DNA from: Sphingobacterium sp. GVS05A
Lineage (GTDB): Bacteria > Bacteroidota > Bacteroidia > Sphingobacteriales > Sphingobacteriaceae
DNA length: 64,000 nt
Direction: 5' to 3'
NCBI RefSeq assembly: GCF_019969845.1
Contig: NZ_JAHXYR010000001.1
Location: 620,001 to 684,000 of the forward strand
Part shown: positions 46,401-53,290 of the stretch, piece by piece
Numbering within the stretch: the stretch's first letter is position 1
Layout of the letters: every line of letters starts with the position of its first letter
The notes under the pieces: generated by a model
What the model saw: only the letters and a program-made list of their open reading frames with translations
Told to the model about the DNA's origin: nothing
Database searches by the model: none
Made by a program: the position numbers and the translations under genes

Positions 46401-46730
46401 GGCGATCATCTGAATATCAAGTGTTGAACTTTGTCCCAATGCCAGTTTTTCTACTTGCTTGACATTTGGTGTATGACCTAAATAAGTTACCGTGATTTGA
46501 TAAGGACCACCGATACGCATATTCGGAAGGTTATAACGGCCATCGTTGCGTGATGAAGTCGTGTATTTTGTCCCAGATGGTAAATGGATAGCCTCAATTG
46601 TTGCACCATTGATAGGAGTGTTCCCCTCTCTGACTGTTCCATTTAGGGCAGAGGTAGTTTCATTTTGCGCATAGGTAATCGATGTACCAATTGTGCTTAG
46701 CAAAATGCTGGTAATCAAATGTTTTCTCAT
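43464..46730 (-). CDS. TonB-dependent outer-membrane receptor, Oar-like
   Basis: A 1088-residue outer-membrane protein. In order: signal peptide (RKHLITSILLSTIGTSITYAQ), carboxypeptidase-regulatory-like domain (about 28-110; LNGTVREGNTPINGATIEAI), a possible TonB box (EEVVVVGTR), the plug (about 135-250; TAIQNLPTLNRSFTDFVKLT, NNFTIDGALF, GAAINAVTRSGTNEIQGSL) and a large 22-strand-type barrel ending in LGVRYRFNQ. This is the Oar-type architecture, not SusC (no partner SusD gene is present). Substrates of Oar-like receptors include peptides and other large molecules and are mostly unknown. It is monocistronic, with a terminator after it and a -7-like box upstream. Confidence 0.95.
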   Translation of the reverse strand: MRKHLITSILLSTIGTSITYAQNETTSALNGTVREGNTPINGATIEAIHLPSGTKYTTSSRNDGRYNLPNMRIGGPYQITVTYLGHTPNVKQVEKLALGQSSTLDIQMIANDRLLEEVVVVGTRQGKVFNSGRTGASQNISRTAIQNLPTLNRSFTDFVKLTPQFSMQYGNPSFAGRSNLANNFTIDGALFNNAFGLQGTIGSQTNSQPINMDAFEEISVNIAPYDVRQNGFTGAAINAVTRSGTNEIQGSLNYYFRNQDLVNKYNSAGLKAPVNNFNLKGYGFTVGGPIIKNKLFFFASGEIERRVDPGTNFIASRGGNTGPNVSTVSAEKLDDLANYLKSIGYNPGSYQDYPLNTRSDKFSIKLDYNIDSKNTLSAKYFYFRSYRDILPSNSGAPKNNRQPSNISLPFSSAGYGINNNMDNVNLELRTRISSKYSNSLTVGYNVMDDYRESKGGQPFPLVDIMNPDGSSMTAFGYEPFTAFNSLKTKVFQATNNFNIYAGKHEITLGANFENYRTRNGFAPNYYGAYTFASLDDFYNSAKKGVSNATKYQIQYSVLADGSFPYAEVSANMFGLYVQDAFAVNNHFKLTAGLRADYTHLSSPSDLKNDNVSKLTFDQGEKIDVSKYPKGTILWSPRIGFNWNVNGTNQTQIRGGSGIFTGRPPLVWISNQAGNNGVMFGSETIDKPTNRPFTPDVDAYRNVNHQTAANNSSYNLAVTANNFKFMQLWRTNLAVDQKLPGGVIGTFEAMYSKDINSVYFRNVNLNTTDGTALTGADNRMRYTTQRIYGAAKPTPENPNISDAIVMSNTSKGYSYTLTGTLSKEFKGGFFANIGYTYTDSRSVNDGGSIAQSMWRDRYVSGNPNNADLSYSTYLVKNRFIANFSYRKEYFDHLGTTFSLFYQLQDGPRYSYTYGGDLNNDGLSGNDLIYIPNNKAEIALVGDNDKDMRTPDQLWSQLNGYINQDSYLNAHRGQYAKRNALVGKMIGTLDIRVAQDVFLNAGGKKHQLQLTFDVFNFGNMINKSWGVAQFANKANGILNYKGLNAEGQPTFSFPYLDATNQIPLTSTFSNSVDETSRWRIQLGVRYRFNQ

Positions 46731-46776
46731 TTGTTTAGTAGCTGTTTAAATGACTAGGTGATTTTTTAAACCGCGG

Positions 46777-46784
46777 TAAAGGTA
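46777..46784 (-). promoter_or_regulatory. -7-like element of the TonB-dependent receptor gene
   Basis: On the minus strand TACCTTTA matches TAnnTTTG in all but the last base and lies 47 bp before the ATG. No clear -33 TTTG is present upstream. Confidence 0.35.
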
Positions 46785-46843
46785 GTGCTGTATTATTGAT
46801 CTTAGGTTAAGTAAGTATTATTTAAATGTTTTGGAGGATGGTG

Positions 46844-47206
46844 CTAAATGCCGATTTTTCCATCGCGATATAGGTTGATCGCTGCATTTAAAATAGTTCT
46901 AATGGTCTCCAGTGGAAGATCCTCATTTGGATTAACAGGAAATACCTTCATCCGTGAACGTGTTCCGGTTTCGAGCACAGGATAATTCAGATATTTTCCT
47001 TCTACCATTAGCAGATAAGGATGTTTTGTTTTTTTATCGGTCCACAGGTAACAAAATGCTTTGTTCTTATAGCAAAAACAAGGCATTCCATATTTTACCG
47101 TTTCCCTGATTTCTGTATCCTGTTGGAGAATAATATGCTTTAGTGCCAACAAGCAACTCTTATTGGGCTCTTGCTGGCTTAAATAAAACTGGTTGAGTTC
47201 TTGCAT
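46844..47206 (-). CDS. DUF1801 (YdhG/iron-chaperone-like fold) protein
   Basis: A 120-residue single-domain cytosolic protein. The pattern IRETVKYGMPCFCYKNKAFCYLW, then PYLLMVEGKYLNYPVLE and a C-terminal ETIRTILNAAINLYRDGK helix, matches DUF1801 (related to the frataxin-like YdhG proteins). The family is small and its function is not settled; a nucleic-acid or metal role has been suggested for some members. Three cysteines cluster around C48 and C50. The gene is divergent from the Crp/Fnr gene at 47359, with 152 bp between their starts. Confidence 0.82.
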   Translation of the reverse strand: MQELNQFYLSQQEPNKSCLLALKHIILQQDTEIRETVKYGMPCFCYKNKAFCYLWTDKKTKHPYLLMVEGKYLNYPVLETGTRSRMKVFPVNPNEDLPLETIRTILNAAINLYRDGKIGI

Positions 47207-47358
47207 ACTTATAGATTTTATACTGCCTTTTTCTAAACGGATTAATTTTTATTGATTTGCCGTTTAGACAAAGATACATTACACCTGAATTTTTATCATA
47301 TCCTTCACTGTTTTTTTGAGAGTTTTGTATCTTCAGATCCATTAGTTTATAGTAAGTC

Positions 47359-47916
47359 ATGAATCCATTAATCCAGCAGCTCAGAAGATATGGGCATCTC
47401 AATGAAGCCGCCGAAAAGGAGATCGAACAAAGGATCAAGTATTTTTCGAAGCGTAAGGGAGAACATTTTCTAAAAGAGGGGCAGCATGTATCCAGTTATT
47501 TTGTGCTCAGTAAAGGTCTGATTCGAGCCTATTTCTTCAAAAATGGGCGGGAACTCAACAGCTGGTTTGGTGAAGAAAATCAAATTTTTGGATCGATATT
47601 ACCTGTATATACAGAAAAACCTTCCTTTGAGAATATTCAATTTCTAGAAGATTCGGAGGTCTATGCAATTGCTGTGGATGATCTGAATGAACTCTATCGT
47701 AAATATCCGGCGTTAAACCTTATCGGAAGAAAAATTGCGGAGGAAGTATGCATTGTCTTAGAAGAACGTATTATCTCGTTGCACACCGAATCTGCTATAG
47801 AACGCTATCAATCGCTGATTAAGTTGCAACCAAATTTGCTAAATCGAGTCAATCTTGGCCACATTGCATCCTATTTGGGAATTACGCAGGAGACCTTGAG
47901 CCGGATCAGACGTTAA
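47359..47916 (+). CDS. Crp/Fnr-family regulator 2
   Basis: A 185-residue regulator with an N-terminal cyclic-nucleotide-binding-like domain (about 20-130; KGEHFLKEGQHVSSYFVLSK) and a short C-terminal helix-turn-helix (VNLGHIASYLGITQETLSRIRR). The recognition helix keeps the E-T-L-S-R pattern that corresponds to the TTGAT-reading residues of FNR. There is no N-terminal cysteine cluster. Seven bases after its stop lies a perfect FNR-type palindrome, followed by a -7 box and the SMR exporter gene, which is its probable target. Two other regulators of the same type are encoded in the window. Confidence 0.88.
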   Translation: MNPLIQQLRRYGHLNEAAEKEIEQRIKYFSKRKGEHFLKEGQHVSSYFVLSKGLIRAYFFKNGRELNSWFGEENQIFGSILPVYTEKPSFENIQFLEDSEVYAIAVDDLNELYRKYPALNLIGRKIAEEVCIVLEERIISLHTESAIERYQSLIKLQPNLLNRVNLGHIASYLGITQETLSRIRR

Positions 47917-47923
47917 CGAACGA

Positions 47924-47941
47924 TTTTGATATAGATCAAAA
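47924..47941. promoter_or_regulatory. FNR-type box upstream of the SMR exporter gene
   Basis: TTTTGATATAGATCAAAA has perfect 7-bp arms around ATAG and contains an exact FNR consensus TTGAT-N4-ATCAA. Its centre is 36.5 bp from the last base of the -7 box at 47962-47969, i.e. near -41.5, the class II activator position. Confidence 0.65.
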
Positions 47942-47961
47942 AATGCCGTCAATCAAGTCAC

Positions 47962-47969
47962 TACTTTTG
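47962..47969 (+). promoter_or_regulatory. -7 element of the SMR exporter gene
   Basis: TACTTTTG is an exact TAnnTTTG match, without a -33 TTTG at the normal distance. It is embedded in a small hairpin CACTAC-TTTT-GTAGTG (47959-47974). Confidence 0.5.
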
Positions 47970-47994
47970 TAGTGGATCATTTAAATAATTGAAA

Positions 47995-48312
47995 ATGAAT
48001 TGGATTGCATTAATTATCGCTGGTGTTTTTGAAATTGGTTGGCCTTTAGGATTAAAGATGGCACAACAGCCAGATGGCAATAAATTTGGTTGGATTATAT
48101 TGGCTGTTGTCTCGATGACTATCAGTGGAGCACTATTGTTTTATGCGCAAAAGGCTATCCCAATCGGTACAGCCTATGCGGTTTGGACTGGTTTAGGTGC
48201 TGTCGGTACATTGTTGGTCGGGATATTCTTCTTCGGCGATTCAGCAAATGTCTTTAGACTTTTGTCGGCGATGCTAATTGTGGCGGGTATTGTAGGCTTA
48301 AAAATATTTTAA
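47995..48312 (+). CDS. gdx: SMR-family exporter, SugE/Gdx-like (guanidinium exporter)
   Basis: A 105-residue, four-helix small multidrug resistance protein. The essential E13 lies in IIAGVFEIGWPLGLK. The segment GTAYAVWTGLGAVG and a later DSANVFRLLSAMLIVAGIVGLK match the SugE/Gdx subtype, not the promiscuous EmrE subtype. Gdx proteins export guanidinium in exchange for protons as antiparallel dimers. I chose the ATG at 47995, because it gives the family N-terminus (MNW); an in-frame TTG six bases upstream is less likely. It follows the Crp/Fnr gene with an FNR-type box and a -7 element in between. No guanidine riboswitch fits in the 78-bp gap. Confidence 0.9.
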   Translation: MNWIALIIAGVFEIGWPLGLKMAQQPDGNKFGWIILAVVSMTISGALLFYAQKAIPIGTAYAVWTGLGAVGTLLVGIFFFGDSANVFRLLSAMLIVAGIVGLKIF

Positions 48313-48322
48313 TAACAATCAG

Positions 48323-48369
48323 GGATTTTGATATCACTATGCATATAAATAGGAGTGATATCAGAATCC
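48323..48369 (+). terminator. Terminator of the SMR exporter gene
   Basis: A 16-bp stem (GGATTTTGATATCACT with AGTGATATCAGAATCC, one G-T pair) and a 15-nt loop are followed by TTTCTCTTTTA. It starts 11 bp after the stop codon. Confidence 0.8.
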
Positions 48370-48522
48370 TTTCTCTTTTATTGGAAAAACTAACTCTTTA
48401 TATTTCCCATATACTGCTTGATTTTGAATAAATCATATTTTTTTACCTAAAAAATCAATAATCTGGTTTAAAACCTACTATAAAAGAGGATGTTGGGATG
48501 ATTTTTGTTGCGTACATAAATT

Positions 48523-48993
48523 ATGAGGCAAGAATTAGCAGATAAGATTGCATTGTATAGTAAACGGTACGGCTTGTTTATGCATCCCGACTATGTGAGC
48601 TTTGCCCGCGATACAACAAGGCTGTTGATTCGCAACGAATGCCTGCGAGTAGGGGATATAAAAATATATCAGGACTATGTAGCCTCCCATTATCCCGAAG
48701 ATCTCCCTTGGGAAATGAAACAATATCAAGAAGCGTCCAAGGCTTTGATAAAAATGGATAAAGTAGCGGCTATAGCCTGGGTCACAACAAATCAAATTAA
48801 TCTTTTCGAATCTGATATTTTTATTGATGATGAAGACGCGATTTTACGTCCGATCCAGTTTAAGAGCGATGAGGTGTTGCGTTATAATTTTAATACATTG
48901 GAAGAACTGATTTATAACCATCAATTACCCGATGATTTATTCCGCAAAAACAGGGCGTACTTTTGGATAGATGCCCGTATCGATTTGCGATAA
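48523..48993 (+). CDS. Uncharacterised cytosolic protein
   Basis: I do not recognise this 156-residue protein. It has no signal peptide or membrane segment. It is predicted mostly helical in the first two thirds (RQELADKIALYSKRYGLFMH, LPWEMKQYQEASKALIKMDK) with a mixed region in the last third (ESDIFIDDEDAILRPIQFKS) and is rich in charged residues. It stands alone between the SMR terminator and a converging lipoprotein gene, with a strong hairpin downstream. Codon use resembles the neighbours, so there is no sign of transfer. Confidence 0.7.
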   Translation: MRQELADKIALYSKRYGLFMHPDYVSFARDTTRLLIRNECLRVGDIKIYQDYVASHYPEDLPWEMKQYQEASKALIKMDKVAAIAWVTTNQINLFESDIFIDDEDAILRPIQFKSDEVLRYNFNTLEELIYNHQLPDDLFRKNRAYFWIDARIDLR

Positions 48994-49029
48994 TAGTTTC
49001 GACGGACAATAGGGCCGTCTATAATGATA

Positions 49030-49067
49030 CTTTCCAAAAGCATTTTTAAGAAAATACTTTTGGAAAG
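49030..49067. terminator. Bidirectional terminator between converging genes
   Basis: An 11-bp stem CTTTCCAAAAG / CTTTTGGAAAG, extended after one mismatch by ATTTT/AAAAT, closes a 4-nt loop. It lies between the stops at 48993 and 49080. Confidence 0.75.
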
Positions 49068-49079
49068 CTGTAAAAAGTA

Positions 49080-49538
49080 CTACTCTGCCTGTAAGACAAA
49101 TACCTCATTATTATTTCCAAGAGATATGGTTGGAAATTTCTTGTTAAAGTCAACCCTCACATCTCCTTTACCCACTGTAAGGTCACCATTAGAATCCCAT
49201 TCCAAAGCGACGTAATATTTTATGGGATCAGTTTCATTAACTGCCGGTTTGATTAATTTGTAATGATTTTTTGGAAGATCCAATTTGATCTCAAATGGTA
49301 ATTCACTTTGTTTAAAGCTTTTTTCAGCTATTATCGTTGCTGGTACATCTGCGATGTTTGCAGCCACAGCATAGAGGGTAATTTTACCAGAAGGATTTTT
49401 GATGGTAACGGGATTGGAATTCTGAAGTTTTACCGATACACTGTTTTTAGTTGAATCCATTTTTTCTTTATGTTGGATTGTTGAACAACTGCTGCTTATA
49501 AGCGCAACAGATAGTAATGATATGATAGATTTGATCAT
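49080..49538 (-). CDS. Lipoprotein, YbaY/YscW-like
   Basis: A 152-residue lipoprotein with the signal IKSIISLLSVALISSSCS (Cys about residue 18). The mature region contains KITLYAVAANIADVPATIIAEKSFKQSELPFEIKLDLPKN and IKYYVALEWDSNGDLTVGKGDV. The order (short strand, DxPAxxIAE, polar turn, PFEIxLxLP, YxVxxxxDxxGxL) resembles the YbaY/YscW lipoprotein fold, a small beta-sandwich whose role outside type III secretion is unknown. The match is by pattern only. It follows, in the same direction, the small beta-barrel gene at 49592 with a 53-bp gap and may be cotranscribed with it. Confidence 0.65.
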   Translation of the reverse strand: MIKSIISLLSVALISSSCSTIQHKEKMDSTKNSVSVKLQNSNPVTIKNPSGKITLYAVAANIADVPATIIAEKSFKQSELPFEIKLDLPKNHYKLIKPAVNETDPIKYYVALEWDSNGDLTVGKGDVRVDFNKKFPTISLGNNNEVFVLQAE

Positions 49539-49591
49539 TGTAATTTTTATTTAAATGTTTGAAAAACTATACTAATTTATAGTATGAAATA

Positions 49592-50152
49592 TTATAATTT
49601 GAAAGGTACACCAACATTGGCGATACCCAGATATCCGAAACCAAATTCGCCATATACACCGATTTTATTACCATAACGAATACCGAATGGTGAAGCTTGG
49701 TAGGATAGTGCGCCAAAGTTGTCGGAGTTATCTTTTTGACGGTTGTGGTATTGTGCATATCCAACAGCACCCTTACCGTATAAGTTCAATTTTCCCCTAT
49801 CCAGATAGAGATATTTTGCATTTACCAGTCCACCATAAGCGCTCCATTTGGAATCTCCAAGATCATCCTTGTAACGGACTGTATTTTTTCCATAAAAACC
49901 GTCGATTCCCACTGAAAATCGTTGTGTTAAATTGAGCGAGTATCCTGTGGAAATAGCACCGGTACCCTCGGTACTTTCCACTCTTCTGCCCACGATCCCC
50001 ATTGTAATCCAATCTCCCAATAGTGTTCCGATTTCTTGGACAGGTACAAGCCCATAGCCAACTCTGATTTCAGATTTTCTTTGCGGGATTTCCTGTCCGT
50101 AGCCTTTTAATTGCGAGAGTGCAATAAGGCAAATCATGATCATTTTTTTCAT
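49592..50152 (-). CDS. Probable small outer-membrane beta-barrel protein
   Basis: A 186-residue exported protein: a signal peptide (KKMIMICLIALSQLKGYGQ), then a mature region of alternating polar and hydrophobic strands rich in Gly, Tyr and aromatics (SEIRVGYGLVPVQEIGTLLG, LTQRFSVGIDGFYGKN, KYLYLDRGKLNLYGKGAVGY, YGEFGFGYLGIANVGVPFKL). It ends in a hydrophobic strand without the usual terminal Phe, but with F-K-L. These features suggest an 8-strand outer-membrane barrel like those of OmpW/OmpA-like proteins of Bacteroidota. The function is unknown. It is upstream of the YbaY-like lipoprotein gene on the same strand. Confidence 0.75.
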   Translation of the reverse strand: MKKMIMICLIALSQLKGYGQEIPQRKSEIRVGYGLVPVQEIGTLLGDWITMGIVGRRVESTEGTGAISTGYSLNLTQRFSVGIDGFYGKNTVRYKDDLGDSKWSAYGGLVNAKYLYLDRGKLNLYGKGAVGYAQYHNRQKDNSDNFGALSYQASPFGIRYGNKIGVYGEFGFGYLGIANVGVPFKL

Positions 50153-50365
50153 TTAATATATGTAGAAGCCACGATTTTGGTGACTCTCTAACTCTTAACG
50201 TGTTCGGAATTTAATTCGATACATTAATGTTTAACAAATATTTTATTTCTTTTATTTTCTATTTTTTGAATTTTAATTCTGAAATATAGATGTGTCGCTG
50301 AATATTGATAAATGAAGAAGATAAAATCTATAAGTATCAGGTTGCTGTACATAGTAGACAGGCTA

Positions 50366-50521
50366 TTATCTAACAGCCCACTCGTCAAATCGTATCGCTG
50401 GCATTAATCCTGATTCTACCTGAGAAATAGATTGGTCAATTTCAATTTTTGTCTGTGCGACTACAGGAGAGGCAATTGCAAAGAAAAGTAATAGGTTAAA
50501 TAATGATTTGCTTGTGTTCAT
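50366..50521 (-). pseudogene. Truncated N-terminal fragment of a serine hydrolase (class C beta-lactamase-like)
   Basis: A 51-codon frame starts with a good signal peptide (NTSKSLFNLLLFFAIASPVVA, cleavage before QTK) and continues with IDQSISQVESGLMPAIRFDE before a TAA. I remember the IxxVExGLxPAxxF segment from the N-terminus of secreted class C beta-lactamase-like serine hydrolases of Bacteroidota, where it is followed by W-x3-ERMKHYxVPGVSIAV and about 350-450 more residues. None of that follows here in any frame, so the rest of the gene appears deleted. It might still be a short secreted peptide. It lies between the S41 peptidase stop and the small-barrel gene. Confidence 0.45.
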
Positions 50522-50605
50522 GTACTTAGAGGTCAGTTTATTTTATATATGGTTAATACCATATCACAATTGTTTTAATACTGTATAATTTGTTAAAACT
50601 AACAG

Positions 50606-52066
50606 TTATTTCGAATCTTCAAGTACTTTTCTGACATGGTCAACCCATTCGTGGGCAGGTATACTTTTGTCTATATAAAAATCGGGTTGTATCCCTTTAT
50701 TATCAATGGCCATTTCAGGGATCCGGTAACTTTTGCTAAGTGAATAGCCCAGCCTATATTCTTTGCACGGGGATTCAACAAAATACATATTTGAGATGTC
50801 AAGTACACCAGCGGTTGTTGTACCGAAAAGCTTTACTTTTTTACTTTGCTTAGCCTCAAGTAAAAATTGCTCTGCCGTGCTTCCATTTCCACCATTGATA
50901 ATGATAGCCACTTGTTTTGGATAGGGAAGTGCTGTGTGGCTTGAATCAATATTGATCATTGTTCGGTTTGGCCTAAGATTGACAAACTTTCCTAAATGAT
51001 TGCTTAAACTATCATATGCAGCTTTATAGAAAGGAACGTCTTTTGGATCAATACCATATTCTTCATACTTTTCACAGAAGTCCAACATCCGTTGGTTATT
51101 TAATTTTGTGGAATAAAATGTTACACCAACGGTACGAATAGGGTTTGTATATAAAAAAGGAATAATTTCAGCATAACTGCCATCACTACCACCACCGTTA
51201 TTTCGGATATCAATAATTAAGTTTTCTGTTTTTTCCAACTGCGGTTTATGCACAGCGGTAAGGCTATCAATTGTTTGTTTTTGCCTACCGTTAAAGCTGG
51301 GGATACGTAACAGAATTGTTTTTGTATTAATCTTTTGCAGATAAGGTTTATCTGTTGAGTATGATCTTGCAAAATCAGCTTCTAAAGGCGTGTTTTCTAC
51401 TGTCGGATATTTTCTAGTGTATAGGTAATTACCCAATTGAAAGATATTTTTCCCAATGGCTAATGTGGAGGATATTTTTTCCTGGGATTTATCTCTAAGA
51501 TAATAAGTGCCTTCTGATAGTTCGTTGTTTAGGGTGAATTTGACGTCACCGACCACCCAATTATCCGCTGTAGATCCGACGATAATGCCTTTATATCCTT
51601 CAGGATACTTTTTGATAGCTACTTTGTATGGAGGAGAGTCCCATATTCCCTCTAAATCTTGTCTTTTTTTCGCAGAGAGATAAAGCTTAAATTCTTCTTC
51701 GGAGAAAGGGATGGAAGGGTGAGCTATCTTGACGCTATGATCGTCTTTGGAGACAAGTACATCAACATCTTTTCCATCGATTCGGTTGATCGACAAATGG
51801 CCTTTGCGGATAAACTGTAGCCATTCTGATAGGAGTTTTGTACAGTCTAAATTTGATTTAACACCTGCTAATTTCTGCTCTATTTTAGTGTTATGCGCTT
51901 GGTAAGCGTCCAACCCTTTTTGGTCTAAGACATATTGAAAACCAGCATCATTTTCTTCGATAATTTTTTTAACCCATTTAAGGTTTTCAGCACAATTGCA
52001 GTTTTGTGCTTGTAAATTGCAGCTGAAAATGAAAATAAAAACAAAAGATAGAATAAGCTTAAACAT
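50606..52066 (-). CDS. Secreted S41-family peptidase (tail-specific protease-like)
   Basis: A 486-residue exported protein (signal FKLILSFVFIFIFSCNLQAQ). The catalytic S41 domain (about 245-470) has TENLIIDIRNNGGGSDGSYA and the nucleophile region VAIIINGGNGSTAEQFLLEA (Ser in GNGSTAEQ), then GTTTAGVLDISNMYFVESPC and a closing NKGIQPDFYI. There is no clear PDZ domain between the N-terminal helical part and the protease core, as in many Bacteroidota S41 proteins. Two cysteines near the mature N-terminus (NCNCAEN) may form a disulfide. The substrate is unknown. It is monocistronic, and the 360 bp upstream contain its promoter. Confidence 0.9.
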   Translation of the reverse strand: MFKLILSFVFIFIFSCNLQAQNCNCAENLKWVKKIIEENDAGFQYVLDQKGLDAYQAHNTKIEQKLAGVKSNLDCTKLLSEWLQFIRKGHLSINRIDGKDVDVLVSKDDHSVKIAHPSIPFSEEEFKLYLSAKKRQDLEGIWDSPPYKVAIKKYPEGYKGIIVGSTADNWVVGDVKFTLNNELSEGTYYLRDKSQEKISSTLAIGKNIFQLGNYLYTRKYPTVENTPLEADFARSYSTDKPYLQKINTKTILLRIPSFNGRQKQTIDSLTAVHKPQLEKTENLIIDIRNNGGGSDGSYAEIIPFLYTNPIRTVGVTFYSTKLNNQRMLDFCEKYEEYGIDPKDVPFYKAAYDSLSNHLGKFVNLRPNRTMINIDSSHTALPYPKQVAIIINGGNGSTAEQFLLEAKQSKKVKLFGTTTAGVLDISNMYFVESPCKEYRLGYSLSKSYRIPEMAIDNKGIQPDFYIDKSIPAHEWVDHVRKVLEDSK

Positions 52067-52373
52067 ATTATTTAGGGTTTTTAATTAGCTGAGGTATAAC
52101 AATTATTTAGCCAAGTTTATAGTTGCTTTGTTTTGAGTCAGATATGCTTTGCTATGGATTTTAAAAATGTTCGATGACGGGCATAATTGTTCGTTTACGA
52201 ACGGTGCATGTTGCGAAATTTTGCTGGGTATTCGGTACAACGGGACTCAATTTTAAAATGAGGAGCGATTGTAAATCGTGCTAAAATTAGCTGAACTTTA
52301 ATTGTGATTTAACCTGTCCAGATCAGAAATAAATAATCAGGTATTTGGGGTGAATAAATAAAATCAGGCCAAA

Positions 52374-52410
52374 AAAAATCCTTCGTTCATACAAAAAACG
52401 AAGGATTTTT
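52374..52410 (-). terminator. Terminator of the DUF1080 gene
   Basis: On the minus strand a perfect 14-bp stem AAAAATCCTTCGTT / AACGAAGGATTTTT with a 9-nt loop ends in eight T residues, 20 bp after the stop at 52431. The rest of 52067-52430 shows only a minor palindrome (GTTCGTTTACGAAC at 52189) and no gene. Confidence 0.9.
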
Positions 52411-52430
52411 GAGGCTATATGCAGGGGTGA

Positions 52431-53162
52431 TTATAATTGTTTTATCTTTAGATTTCTAAAGGATACACCCCTTGACCAGTCTTGAAGAGCGAGCTTGCCA
52501 CTAACATGTTGACCGAATTCCGGAAAATCTTTGAAAGTACTATGTTTTACCAGATCCTTCCATTTTTGCGAATTGAAATCCATTTCAGCTGTGACTGTAC
52601 CATTCAGGTAGAAGGTTATTTTACCGTCTTTTTGTATAATGCTTGATTGGTTCCAATCATCTTTAGCTTTGGTGCTGACAAAATTTTGTTGTGGTAAAAA
52701 CGTATAGAGACAACCAGCACGTTTCAATGGTTTGTCAAAGTCAGGGTGCGAATCTGCGAGCAATTGATATTCAGGGCCTGAGTGATAAGTCGCATTGATA
52801 TCCGGCTGTTCCTGTACATTGACGAAAACGCCACTGTTGCCTTCCTTTTCCAGTTTCCATTCAAATTTGAACTCATAATTCTTATAGTCAGTGTTGGACA
52901 CAAGATCATATTTTTGACTTTCGTTGTTTGGATCACAATAGATTGTACCATTCCGCACCAACCAGGCTGTCGGTGCTTTTTTCTCATTGTTGTAGGTATG
53001 CCAATTGTTCAGGGTAGTGCCATCAAATAGGAGCTGCCAGCCTTCTTTTTGTTCTTCCTCAGTCAATGTATTTGGAGCACTCGCCTCCTTATTACACGAA
53101 TAAAATAGACAGCTGATACAGGCAGCCACTGCAATTTTTTTGAATAGGTTTAAGTTTATCAT
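52431..53162 (-). CDS. DUF1080 lipoprotein (3-keto-disaccharide hydrolase-like)
   Basis: A 243-residue lipoprotein: signal INLNLFKKIAVAACISCLFYSC, then a Ser/Ala/Glu linker and one DUF1080 domain, a concanavalin-like jelly roll. Diagnostic segments are EEEQKEGWQLLFDGTTLNNW, FKFEWKLEKEGNSGVFVNVQ, GPEYQLLADSHP and GKLALQDWSRGVSFRNLKIK. Several DUF1080 proteins of Bacteroidota cleave 3-keto-glycosides, acting on sugars oxidised by periplasmic dehydrogenases. No 3-keto-glycoside partner gene is visible here. It is monocistronic, with a strong terminator. Confidence 0.9.
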   Translation of the reverse strand: MINLNLFKKIAVAACISCLFYSCNKEASAPNTLTEEEQKEGWQLLFDGTTLNNWHTYNNEKKAPTAWLVRNGTIYCDPNNESQKYDLVSNTDYKNYEFKFEWKLEKEGNSGVFVNVQEQPDINATYHSGPEYQLLADSHPDFDKPLKRAGCLYTFLPQQNFVSTKAKDDWNQSSIIQKDGKITFYLNGTVTAEMDFNSQKWKDLVKHSTFKDFPEFGQHVSGKLALQDWSRGVSFRNLKIKQL

Positions 53163-53290
53163 TGTTTAAAGTTTGTCGTATATGAATGTTTTTAGGGACT
53201 TGATATACTAAAATAAATTTTAATGTTTGCTTTCCATTATAAATACAGGCTCTTATGCAAATTTGTTACAGAGGAAGCCGATGTAGGGAA

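Noticed and set aside
47917..47994. Guanidine riboswitch upstream of the Gdx-like gene
   Set aside because: The gap of 78 bp is filled by the FNR-type box and promoter and lacks the conserved ACGR-type motifs of guanidine riboswitches.
52189..52202. Palindrome GTTCGTTTACGAAC upstream of the S41 gene
   Set aside because: Six-base arms with a 2-nt gap are expected many times by chance in 64 kb, and no regulator gene is nearby.
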